From Pseudomonas paralactis (lineage in GTDB: Bacteria; Pseudomonadota; Gammaproteobacteria; Pseudomonadales; Pseudomonadaceae), in NCBI RefSeq assembly GCF_001439735.1, contig NZ_JYLN01000006.1, positions 186,001 through 250,000 of the forward strand: 64,000 nt of DNA. Reading direction: 5' to 3'. Position numbers and translations under genes: made by a program. Each line of letters starts with the position of its first letter. The stretch's first letter is position 1. The notes beneath the pieces were generated by a model that was not told the DNA's origin, searched no databases, and saw only the letters and a program-made list of their open reading frames with translations. Below are positions 34,200-43,320 of this stretch, piece by piece.

Positions 34200-34835
34200 A
34201 TGTCCCGTCCTACCCGTCCCGATTCGCGCCGCCCAGGCGTGAAACCTTCGCACTCTGCCGCTCGCCGCGTTGCCAAGGCGCCACCGGCCGAGCCGAAGCT
34301 GATCCTGTTCAACAAGCCGTTCGATGTGCTGACCCAGTTCAGCGACGAAGGCGGGCGCGCGACCCTCAAGGATTTTATCGATATTCCGGGCATCTACCCC
34401 GCCGGGCGCCTGGACCGTGACAGTGAGGGCTTGCTGCTGTTGACCAACGACGGTCAGCTCCAGGCGCGCATCGCCGATCCCAAGCACAAGCTGGCGAAAA
34501 CCTACTGGGTGCAGGTGGAAGGCGAACCGACTGAAGAACAGCTGCAACGCCTGCGCGATGGCGTCGAACTGAACGACGGCATGACCTTGCCTGCCGAGGC
34601 CCGGCTGCTGGATGAGCCGGCGTTATGGCCGCGCAACCCGCCGGTACGCTTTCGTAAAAGCGTGCCCACCCATTGGCTGGAATTGGTGATTCGCGAAGGG
34701 CGCAACCGTCAGGTACGGCGTATGACCGCAGCGGTGGGCCTGCCGACGCTGCGCCTGGTGCGTGTACGCATTGGTGACTGGTCTATCGACGGCCTGGATC
34801 AAGGCCAATGGAAGGCAGTACCGGCGCGCTTATAA
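34200..34835 (+). CDS. rluE: 23S rRNA pseudouridine-2457 synthase
   Basis: RluE converts U2457 of 23S rRNA to pseudouridine. I start at ATG 34200 (MSRPTRPDSRRPGVKPSH), giving 211 residues with a basic N-terminal tail; an upstream GTG-type start at 34146 is open but less likely. The catalytic aspartate lies in GRLDRDSEGLLLLTNDG. Other RluE segments are LILFNKPFDVLTQFSDEGGR, LPAEARLLDEPALWPRNPPV and EGRNRQVRRMTAAVG. Its 3' end overlaps the convergent DUF2788 gene by 6 bases. Confidence 0.94.
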   Translation: MSRPTRPDSRRPGVKPSHSAARRVAKAPPAEPKLILFNKPFDVLTQFSDEGGRATLKDFIDIPGIYPAGRLDRDSEGLLLLTNDGQLQARIADPKHKLAKTYWVQVEGEPTEEQLQRLRDGVELNDGMTLPAEARLLDEPALWPRNPPVRFRKSVPTHWLELVIREGRNRQVRRMTAAVGLPTLRLVRVRIGDWSIDGLDQGQWKAVPARL

Positions 34836-35048
34836 GGCGCCGGATTCGATCAGGCCAATCACTACGCTCTTGATGATGAACGCGGCCACGCCCAGGCCCA
34901 GTACGAAAAACAGGATGAACGAACCAAAGCGCCCGGCCTTGGATTTCTTTGCCAGGTCCCAAACGATAAAGCCCATGAAAATAATCAGGAGGGTGACCAG
35001 GCCGGTCATCATCCATTCTTCAAACAGGGCGGGGTCGATGTTGTTCAT
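34830..35048 (-). CDS. Small two-span membrane protein (DUF2788-like)
   Basis: The 72-residue protein starts at ATG 35046-35048 (MNNIDPALFEEWMMTG), just after a GGAAGAGCC ribosome-binding region. Two hydrophobic helices (LVTLLIIFMGFIVWDLA and FGSFILFFVLGLGVAAFIIK) are joined by a basic KKSKAGR loop. The length and start (NNIDPALFEEW) resemble DUF2788 proteins; function is unknown. The frame stays open to 35237, but that part runs through a REPIN and is not coding. Confidence 0.82.
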   Translation of the reverse strand: MNNIDPALFEEWMMTGLVTLLIIFMGFIVWDLAKKSKAGRFGSFILFFVLGLGVAAFIIKSVVIGLIESGAL

Positions 35049-35150
35049 GGGGCTCTTCCGGCAAGACAAGCGAGCAGTATACGACAGCGTTACAGACGCA
35101 ACATTGACCTGAGTCGAAGCACAATCCAAATGTGGGGGGCCTGATGCCAT

Positions 35151-35250
35151 TGTAGGAGCGAGCTTGCTCGCGAAAAATTCACAGACGCCGCGTTCATTCA
35201 AGGGGCACGCGTTATCGTTAACGTTTTTCGCGAGCAAGCTCGCTCCTACA
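35151..35250. repeat. REPIN, GCGAGCTTGCTCGC class, reversed
   Basis: Inward arms as in the other copies of this class, but the asymmetric spacer is in the opposite orientation: its CGTTAACGATAACGCG end lies next to the right arm. A degenerate TGTGGGGGGCCTGATGCC just upstream (35131-35148) may be a relic of another REP arm. Confidence 0.9.
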
Positions 35251-35267
35251 GTTGAACATCGTTGTTC

Positions 35268-35747
35268 TCAGGTGCGCAGGTGGGTCAGGGGCAGTTCGGT
35301 GCTGTTGAGCACCTGATTCAGCACGAAGCTGGAACGCACGCTGGTCACCCCTTCAATGCGGGTCAGGTGGCCCAGCAGCAGTTTCTGATAATGGTCCATG
35401 TCCGGCACCACCACCTTCAACTGATAGTCCGCATCCATGCCGGTCACCAAACTGCATTCCAGCACTTGCGGCAGGGTGCGGATGGCGGCTTCGAAATTCT
35501 CGAAGCGCTCCGGTGTGTGACGGTCCATGCCGATCAGCACATAGGCTGTAAGGCTCAGGCCGAGCATCTTGCGATCCAGCAAGGCGACCTGGCGGGCGAT
35601 ATAGCCGTCGTCTTCCAATTGCTTGACCCGGCGCGAGCAGGGCGAAGGCGACAGGCCGATGCGTTCGGCCAGCTCCTGGTTGGAGATCCTCGCGTCGCGC
35701 TGCAATTCCGCCAGAATACTCAGGTCGTATCGGTCAAGCTTGCTCAT
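35268..35747 (-). CDS. Lrp/AsnC family transcriptional regulator
   Basis: This 159-residue regulator has an N-terminal winged helix (LDRYDLSILAELQRDARISN, LAERIGLSPSPCSRRVKQLE) and a C-terminal RAM/ACT-like effector domain (MDADYQLKVVVPDMDHYQKL, GVTSVRSSFVLNQVLNSTEL). The SPSPCSRRV recognition helix is typical of the Lrp branch. Such proteins usually sense amino acids as octamers. No amino-acid gene is adjacent; on the divergent side there are 425 bases with a possible small RNA and a DUF6515 gene. Confidence 0.92.
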   Translation of the reverse strand: MSKLDRYDLSILAELQRDARISNQELAERIGLSPSPCSRRVKQLEDDGYIARQVALLDRKMLGLSLTAYVLIGMDRHTPERFENFEAAIRTLPQVLECSLVTGMDADYQLKVVVPDMDHYQKLLLGHLTRIEGVTSVRSSFVLNQVLNSTELPLTHLRT

Positions 35748-35859
35748 TGGGTTAGCCTTTGTCGTAACTATTGCGGTGAATTATCCATGAAGGGTTAAAA
35801 ATTGCGCAAGCACTGTTTATTGACGCAATCTTCGCAATCATCTGCCCGCTCGGCACGCC

Positions 35860-36062
35860 TATGATTACCAACAGAATCACCGCCTGGACAACAGTCCACA
35901 GCAACGCGCCCAATCAGGCCCGTTGCGGCCGCCGCCCCAGCAGGGTTGAGCCGGCCTCCAGGCTGCACACTGTCCACAAGACGGCGTGAGGTGAGCCAAC
36001 GTCAAAAGCGTTGAGCACGGACGAGATTCTCAAGGGGTGGCCGACGGGTCACCCCTTTTTCT
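35860..36062 (+). ncRNA. Candidate small RNA upstream of an orphan terminator
   Basis: A TATGAT box at 35860-35865 is followed about 170 bases later by a strong intrinsic terminator (36032-36062), and no credible open frame lies between. The terminator points the same way as the box. A recognisable -35 element at the right distance is lacking, and I cannot match the sequence to a known Pseudomonas small RNA. It could also be a leader that attenuates the gene at 36173. Confidence 0.35.
36032..36062 (+). terminator. Intrinsic terminator with no upstream gene on its strand
   Basis: AAGGGGTG (36032-36039) pairs with CACCCCTT (36050-36057), with an inner CC/GG extension, and runs into a T5-C-T3 stretch. 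It lies 110 bases before the DUF6515 gene and about 285 bases after the start of the divergent Lrp gene. Confidence 0.8.
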
Positions 36063-36172
36063 TTGTGCGCGTTGCCTTCAGAAAATAGTTCTCGTGACTG
36101 ATAACCTGTCTCAGAACCGGGCGAGGCTTTTCCAGTCTCATGATCAAGCCCCAATCCGCAGTGAGGAAAAGC

Positions 36173-37129
36173 ATGAAGCGCATCTGGCGTATGGCAGGTG
36201 TTGGTTTGCTGGTGGTCAGCATCGGCTCCCAGGCGATGGCCGACGAACGCGATAACTCACCGGGCCAGGGGCAACGGCCTGAGCACAATCAGCCACGCCC
36301 ACCAAACCCGCAGGGTGAACGTGGCGGCCAGCACGAGGGTGGCCAATGGCAAGGTCGGCCTCAAGGCCATGAGCCGGGGCGACCTGCGCCGCAAACTTCC
36401 AATAACCTGCCGATCCAGGGCCGGCCCGATACCGTGCGCCAGACCCAGGAGCCGCGCCAGGGTTATTACCGTGATATTCCCAGACGCGCCGATGACAACA
36501 GGCATTGGGAGGCCGGCGGCCCCGGCTCGCGTCCGGGTTACGATCGCCCCGGTGATAATCGCTGGCCAGGACGCCCCGACGGGCATGGCAATGGCTGGGG
36601 CCCGGGCCCGCAGCATCGCCCTGGTTATGTCATCGACCGTTTCCCGGACCGCAATTACCGCGTGCCTTACCGTGGCCAGGACTACTTCTTCTCCGGCGGC
36701 TACTGGTATCGCCCCCAAGGCCCGCGCTACGTGGTGGTGACGCCGCCCTATGGCATCCGCGTGCATTACCTGCCCGACTACGCGCGTGAAGTGTGGGTCG
36801 GGGGCTCACTGTTGTTCCTCGCCGCTGGCGCGTATTACGCCTATGAGCAAAGCACCCAGCAATACGTGGTGGTGCAGCCGCCGGCGCAAGTGCCATCACC
36901 CCAGCCAGCGCCGCAAGGCAACGGTTATGACGTGGTGGCTTACCCGGCTAACGGCCAATCGCCAGCCCAGGTGCAGCAGGACGGCTACGACTGTTATCGG
37001 TGGGCGGTGCAACAAAGTGGCTTCGACCCGCGCACCGTCACCTACGCCCCGGACCCTGCGGTAGTACAAACCTATCGCCAGGCTCAGGGCAACTGCCTGG
37101 GCAGTCGTGGGTATCAGGTGCAGTACTAG
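36173..37129 (+). CDS. DUF6515 family secreted protein, Pro/Gly/Gln-rich
   Basis: I start at ATG 36173 (MKRIWRMAGVGLLVVSIGSQ), preceded by GTGAGGAAAAGC; an upstream ATG at 36140 lacks a ribosome-binding site. The 318-residue protein has a signal peptide ending at AMA and a long low-complexity region (about 25-165) rich in Pro, Gly, Gln, Arg and Asn. A beta-rich domain with YFFSGGYWYRPQGPRYVVV and PPYGIRVHYLPDYAREVWVG follows, then a possible membrane helix (LLFLAAGAYYAY). A C-terminal domain with two cysteines (YDCYRWAVQQSGFDP, QGNCLGSRGY) ends it. Function is unknown; an envelope location is likely. Confidence 0.82.
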   Translation: MKRIWRMAGVGLLVVSIGSQAMADERDNSPGQGQRPEHNQPRPPNPQGERGGQHEGGQWQGRPQGHEPGRPAPQTSNNLPIQGRPDTVRQTQEPRQGYYRDIPRRADDNRHWEAGGPGSRPGYDRPGDNRWPGRPDGHGNGWGPGPQHRPGYVIDRFPDRNYRVPYRGQDYFFSGGYWYRPQGPRYVVVTPPYGIRVHYLPDYAREVWVGGSLLFLAAGAYYAYEQSTQQYVVVQPPAQVPSPQPAPQGNGYDVVAYPANGQSPAQVQQDGYDCYRWAVQQSGFDPRTVTYAPDPAVVQTYRQAQGNCLGSRGYQVQY

Positions 37130-38019
37130 GTTTTATTGCCGGTGACCACTTCCCGCGGGTCGGCGTGCACCAGCACTTCGGCCTTCGGGTATTCCCGGTG
37201 AATGGCATCGGCGGCCTGGTCGCTGATGCCGTGGGCCACCGACAGCGTCAACTCGCCCGGCAACTCCAGGTGCAACTGCACAAACCAGTGGTTGCCGGAA
37301 ACCCGCGTGCGCAAGTCGTGGGCCCCCAGCACGCCGGGTACGCCACGGGCCAGTTCCAGCATGTGCTGGCTGACATCCGGCGGTAGCTCTTCGTCCATCA
37401 ACACCGCAAAGCTTTCCCGGGCGATCTGGATCGCGCTCCACAGAATGTAGGCGGCGATACCCAGGCCAAACCAGGCATCGACCTGATGAAAGCCAAAACC
37501 GGCCAACACCAGCGCAATCAGGATGCTGCCATTGAGCAGCAAGTCTGAGCGGTAATGCAGCGAGTCGGCGCGCACCGCGTTGGAGCCGGTCTCGCGCACC
37601 ACGCGGTGTTGCAGCACCAGCAAGGCCACGGTCAGTGCCAGCGACAACACAATCACGCCAATACTCAGCCACGGCGCGCCGACCGGCTCCGGATGCTTGA
37701 GCCGTTCATAGGCCTGGAGCGCAATCAGCACCGCACTGCCGGCGATAAACAAGGCTTGGGCCATACCCGCCAGCGACTCTGCCTTGCCATGCCCATAACG
37801 GTGATCGTCATCGGCGGGGCGCAGGGCGTAATGCACCGCCAGCAGATTCAGCAACGACGTCACACCGTCGAGCAACGAGTCGGTCAGCCCGGCGAGCATA
37901 CTCACCGAGCCGCTGAGCCACCAGGCGATGGCCTTGGTGATAATCAGCACACAGGCCACGGCCACCGAGGCGCGGGTGGCCAGGCGCAAGAGCCGGGCGT
38001 GTTCGGGGCTGCTGGTCAT
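37126..38019 (-). CDS. fieF: Cation diffusion facilitator (FieF-type)
   Basis: CDF transporters export Zn, Fe or Cd from the cytosol in exchange for protons. The 297-residue protein has six membrane spans. The metal-site motifs are DSLLDGVTSLLNL in helix 2 and HYRSDLLLNGS in helix 5, giving the DD/HD-type tetrahedral site. A cytosolic C-terminal domain contains HDLRTRVSGNHWFVQLHLELP and HREYPKAEVLVHADP. The 3' end overlaps the convergent DUF6515 gene by 4 bases. The exact metal cannot be set from sequence. Confidence 0.9.
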   Translation of the reverse strand: MTSSPEHARLLRLATRASVAVACVLIITKAIAWWLSGSVSMLAGLTDSLLDGVTSLLNLLAVHYALRPADDDHRYGHGKAESLAGMAQALFIAGSAVLIALQAYERLKHPEPVGAPWLSIGVIVLSLALTVALLVLQHRVVRETGSNAVRADSLHYRSDLLLNGSILIALVLAGFGFHQVDAWFGLGIAAYILWSAIQIARESFAVLMDEELPPDVSQHMLELARGVPGVLGAHDLRTRVSGNHWFVQLHLELPGELTLSVAHGISDQAADAIHREYPKAEVLVHADPREVVTGNKT

Positions 38020-38028
38020 GAGCTGTCC

Positions 38029-38448
38029 TTACGCGGCGGGTTGCAGGCCCAGGGACGCAAGTTGCTGCACGCTGCCCTTGAACTGGATCAGGCGCGGGTC
38101 GTCCAGCGGCAAGGTGCGGCCGGTTTCCTTCTCAATGATGCTTTGCAGCTTGGCATTGTCGACCTTGCCGTCGGCGCCGATGGCTTCGTGCAGTTTCTCC
38201 GGCGCGACCTGGGCGGTCTTGCCCGGTTCGTAATAGATGGCGCCGGTGGCGAAGTCGACCCCAAAAGCGATCAGGCCGGGGATTACGTAGAACAGCAGGC
38301 CGACGGCATCAAGCACGGCAATGGCCGGATCGATCTTGCCGTCGATCTGACCACGGCGGTCGGGGTAGAAAATCGAGCCGCAGGCGGTGAGTTGGCTCAG
38401 CAGGGTAACGGCGAGGACACCGCCGATGACGCGAGAAGCGATACGCAT
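38029..38448 (-). CDS. Small lipoprotein of unknown function
   Basis: The 139-residue protein has a lipobox LTAC (Cys23) followed by GSIFYPDRRGQIDGKIDPAI and a hydrophobic segment (VGLLFYVIPGLIAFGVDFATG). A charged C-terminal part (VDNAKLQSIIEKETGRTLP) follows. Related Pseudomonas proteins have at times been named polyribonucleotide nucleotidyltransferase, but no RNase PH, KH or S1 motif is present, so I would not use that name. It lies 9 bases upstream of fieF on the same strand and may be co-transcribed. Confidence 0.8.
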   Translation of the reverse strand: MRIASRVIGGVLAVTLLSQLTACGSIFYPDRRGQIDGKIDPAIAVLDAVGLLFYVIPGLIAFGVDFATGAIYYEPGKTAQVAPEKLHEAIGADGKVDNAKLQSIIEKETGRTLPLDDPRLIQFKGSVQQLASLGLQPAA

Positions 38449-38514
38449 GAAAAAGTCTCCTGAACATGTTTAAGGGTGACTATAAGCCAGATCGGCCAGA
38501 CGCCGATGATCCAA

Positions 38515-38602
38515 TGTGGGAGCTGGCTTGCCTGCGATTGCGACGGTTCAGGAAATACAGCGGCAACTGTCACACCGCTATCGCAGGCAAGCCAGCTCCC
38601 AC
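38515..38602. repeat. REPIN, GCTGGCTTGCCTGCGAT class
   Basis: Inward arms TGTGGGAGCTGGCTTGCCTG and its complement; inner bases GATTGCG and CGCTATC pair imperfectly. It sits between the divergent lipoprotein and hrpB genes, about 100 bases before the hrpB start. Confidence 0.9.
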
Positions 38603-38701
38603 CTTCGACTGCATTCACAGTGCAAAACGTGGGTGTTTTTAAGACCCGCATCGGCACTCGGCAGTTCGCCGTTATACTCGCCGCTCTGCTTTGGAGCCAG
38701 T

Positions 38702-41212
<2,511 letters not shown>

Positions 41213-41218
41213 GTATAA

Positions 41219-41256
41219 GTAACGCCCCAGTCTTTTTTGATGACTGGGGGAGTTAC
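41219..41256. terminator. Bidirectional hairpin between convergent hrpB and dioxygenase genes
   Basis: GTAAC..CCCAGTC pairs with GACTGGG..GTTAC around a T-rich loop, with a small internal bulge. It lies between the two stops, so it can serve either gene. The classic T-tail is missing on both sides. Confidence 0.55.
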
Positions 41257-41298
41257 CTGAAAGGGTGTAATCACCGCAAGAAGGTTGCCTTGAAGGAC

Positions 41299-42255
41299 TT
41301 AAAGCGCTTCAAGCGCGCTATCGAATTGCTTATGCGCGTTCGGCAACGACTGGCTCGATTGAGCGTGGATGCCGCAGGTGTACTCGATGAACGAATGTTC
41401 GGCTGTTTCAGACTGGGCGATATTGTAGTTCTGAAAGGGCAGCATGGCCCTGCGCACCGGTGACTGATCCAGGATGTTCTGGAATGTGGTGCTTGTATCA
41501 TCGGCGATCCACAGTCTTCTGACTTTTCTCTGCTGGTTGCCATCGACGAACTTATGCCGTGCATGGAGGACCCGCAGGTTATCCATTACCAGAATATCCC
41601 CCGGTTCAAGGCTGACAGGGGTGATGTAGTGCTCGTTGGTGGAGTAGTGGGTCTGGATGTATTTGAACGCAGCGTTGGCCCACTCGGGGATAAACGCGGT
41701 GCTGTCATACCGGTAGCGAATTCTTAACTTTTGGTCGTCGATCTTTTCGAAGACGGCGCAATCGATGGACAACAAATCGTCGCGGCAGTAGGTGACACTG
41801 CCGCTGGTCATCAATATGTTTAACGTCTCGGTATTATTGGCAAGCAAGTCGTTGTAGATTTTCTGCCCATCCACCAGGAAGTTGTCGCCGCCAAATTCAG
41901 GCTTTGAAACGCACTGGAGAATGACGAATTTGGGTGGCGTGATTTTTTTCGCCGTGCCCTCGACGTAGGCGATGCCATTCAAGAATGATCCATCGGTATG
42001 CGGGAAAAAATCGCTCGACAGTTCACCATGATAATCATCCTTGAACCGTTGCCAGTCCTTGTTGATCGGTTCGCCACCGCCCACCACACCATGTTCATCG
42101 GACTTGGTATGAAACTGAATCAGCCCGAACTTTCCGGCGGCCTCTCTAAAGGCTTCCAGAGAGTGGTCTCGAGGTTTGATGATGCAATAGCCATGCTCTT
42201 TCAGAAAGCTCGAGATTTCTTGGGTCTCAAAAAAATCAAACTTACGTGTGCTCAT
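41299..42255 (-). CDS. TauD/clavaminate-synthase-like Fe(II)/2-oxoglutarate dioxygenase
   Basis: The 318-residue protein has the iron facial triad His86 and Asp88 (FPHTDGSF) and distal His231 (MDNLRVLHARHKF). Arg247 (KVRRLWI) is placed to bind 2-oxoglutarate. The EPGDILVMDNLRVLHAR segment resembles both TauD and the clavaminate-synthase-like amino-acid hydroxylases, so the substrate is open: a sulfonate, a free amino acid or another small acid. AGGAG precedes the ATG at good spacing. It lies 31 bases downstream of a TauE/SafE permease on the same strand, so the two form a transcription unit. This pair is AT-richer than its neighbours, suggesting later acquisition. Confidence 0.85.
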   Translation of the reverse strand: MSTRKFDFFETQEISSFLKEHGYCIIKPRDHSLEAFREAAGKFGLIQFHTKSDEHGVVGGGEPINKDWQRFKDDYHGELSSDFFPHTDGSFLNGIAYVEGTAKKITPPKFVILQCVSKPEFGGDNFLVDGQKIYNDLLANNTETLNILMTSGSVTYCRDDLLSIDCAVFEKIDDQKLRIRYRYDSTAFIPEWANAAFKYIQTHYSTNEHYITPVSLEPGDILVMDNLRVLHARHKFVDGNQQRKVRRLWIADDTSTTFQNILDQSPVRRAMLPFQNYNIAQSETAEHSFIEYTCGIHAQSSQSLPNAHKQFDSALEAL

Positions 42256-42286
42256 TTCACGCTCCTTGTTTTATTGGAAGAACTTT

Positions 42287-43024
42287 TTATAGGCCGTTGA
42301 AAAAATGATCGAAGATCATCTTCAAACCAAAAAACGTCACCCCTGCCTTTAACAGCATTGCGCCGACACGCTGCGATATACGGTCTCTGAGAAAGCCGCC
42401 CAGGTAAGAACCCAATGTGGAGGCGGTAATCATGATGATGATCAGGTTGGCGTAATCCATGAACGCAAAACCTGCAATCACAAAGGCGGCAACCTTGAGC
42501 CCGTGCAGTACGCTCATTTGCATGGCGTGGGTGACAATGACTTCGTTTTTATTAATATTCATCTTCATCAGGATGGGCTGCGATATCAAACCGGTTACGG
42601 CCACGAACAGCGAAAGGAAGGTTTGAAAGAAGCCCACCAGGGCAAAGTTTTTAAATATAAAACCCAGGCGCGCGACGATCTTGGTCCACGTGATGGCCAG
42701 AATGAAGAAGCCGAGAATCAGTGATAAGTATTGCTCGGGGAATTTGCCGATGAAGAAGTAGCCGATGAAGGCGCCGACCAGGCAACCTATTACGTATTTG
42801 GGCAGGATTTCCACTTTTGCACTTTTGAAGTCAAACGCGAATCGACTGGCGTTGCTGACCATTTGAATCAAACCGTGAACCGGTACGACCGCAGAGATAG
42901 GGATAAATTGAGGCATGACCGCCAGCAGTCCAATCCCGCCGCCCACACCAATGGCAGCCGTCATGAATGAAGTGATAAAACTGACGCCCACCAATAGATA
43001 CAAACCATCAGAAAGTTCGAGCAT
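42287..43024 (-). CDS. TauE/SafE family permease
   Basis: TauE/SafE proteins are thought to export sulfite, sulfoacetate or other organic anions. I start at ATG 43022-43024 (MLELSDGLYLLVGVSFITS), preceded by AGGA seven bases upstream; the frame continues to 43108 but without a ribosome-binding site. The 245-residue protein has about eight hydrophobic helices and the family's N-terminal segment TSFMTAAIGVGGGIGLLAVM. It is probably co-transcribed with the dioxygenase. With a TauD-type enzyme it would vent sulfite; with an amino-acid hydroxylase it would carry substrate or product. Confidence 0.85.
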   Translation of the reverse strand: MLELSDGLYLLVGVSFITSFMTAAIGVGGGIGLLAVMPQFIPISAVVPVHGLIQMVSNASRFAFDFKSAKVEILPKYVIGCLVGAFIGYFFIGKFPEQYLSLILGFFILAITWTKIVARLGFIFKNFALVGFFQTFLSLFVAVTGLISQPILMKMNINKNEVIVTHAMQMSVLHGLKVAAFVIAGFAFMDYANLIIIMITASTLGSYLGGFLRDRISQRVGAMLLKAGVTFFGLKMIFDHFFNGL

Positions 43025-43320
43025 TATTAATTCCTGTTCCATTTTATAAAGCGTAAAGCGTATATATCGATGTGCTGGCTTCTCACGGGGTGAATAAGCC
43101 GGGCGCAATCGCCTGCGAGCGCGCTGAGAGTCAGGCGCTTTAAAACTTGCGTAGAAGTGAGTGTTGAAGCGTGTTTAAAGGGCAGCCGTGATAGTCGTTA
43201 CTTGTAACCTTCCCGCAATAAGTAATAAGAACTGCATCACGCCAGAAGCTACGCCATGACTTACGGGATAGAACATGTCTACCCATATGGTCATAGCGAG
43301 CCTCTCAAACAGCACGCGAT
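43025..43320. promoter_or_regulatory. Intergenic region upstream of the permease gene
   Basis: These 296 bases lie between the permease start and the PQQ dehydrogenase stop and hold no gene I can support. A short palindrome GTTACTTGTAAC occurs at 43197-43208. The permease promoter must be here, but I cannot place it. Confidence 0.35.

Noticed and set aside
38029..38448. Polyribonucleotide nucleotidyltransferase
   Set aside because: The name is sometimes attached to similar proteins, but the sequence is a 139-residue lipoprotein without any PNPase domain.
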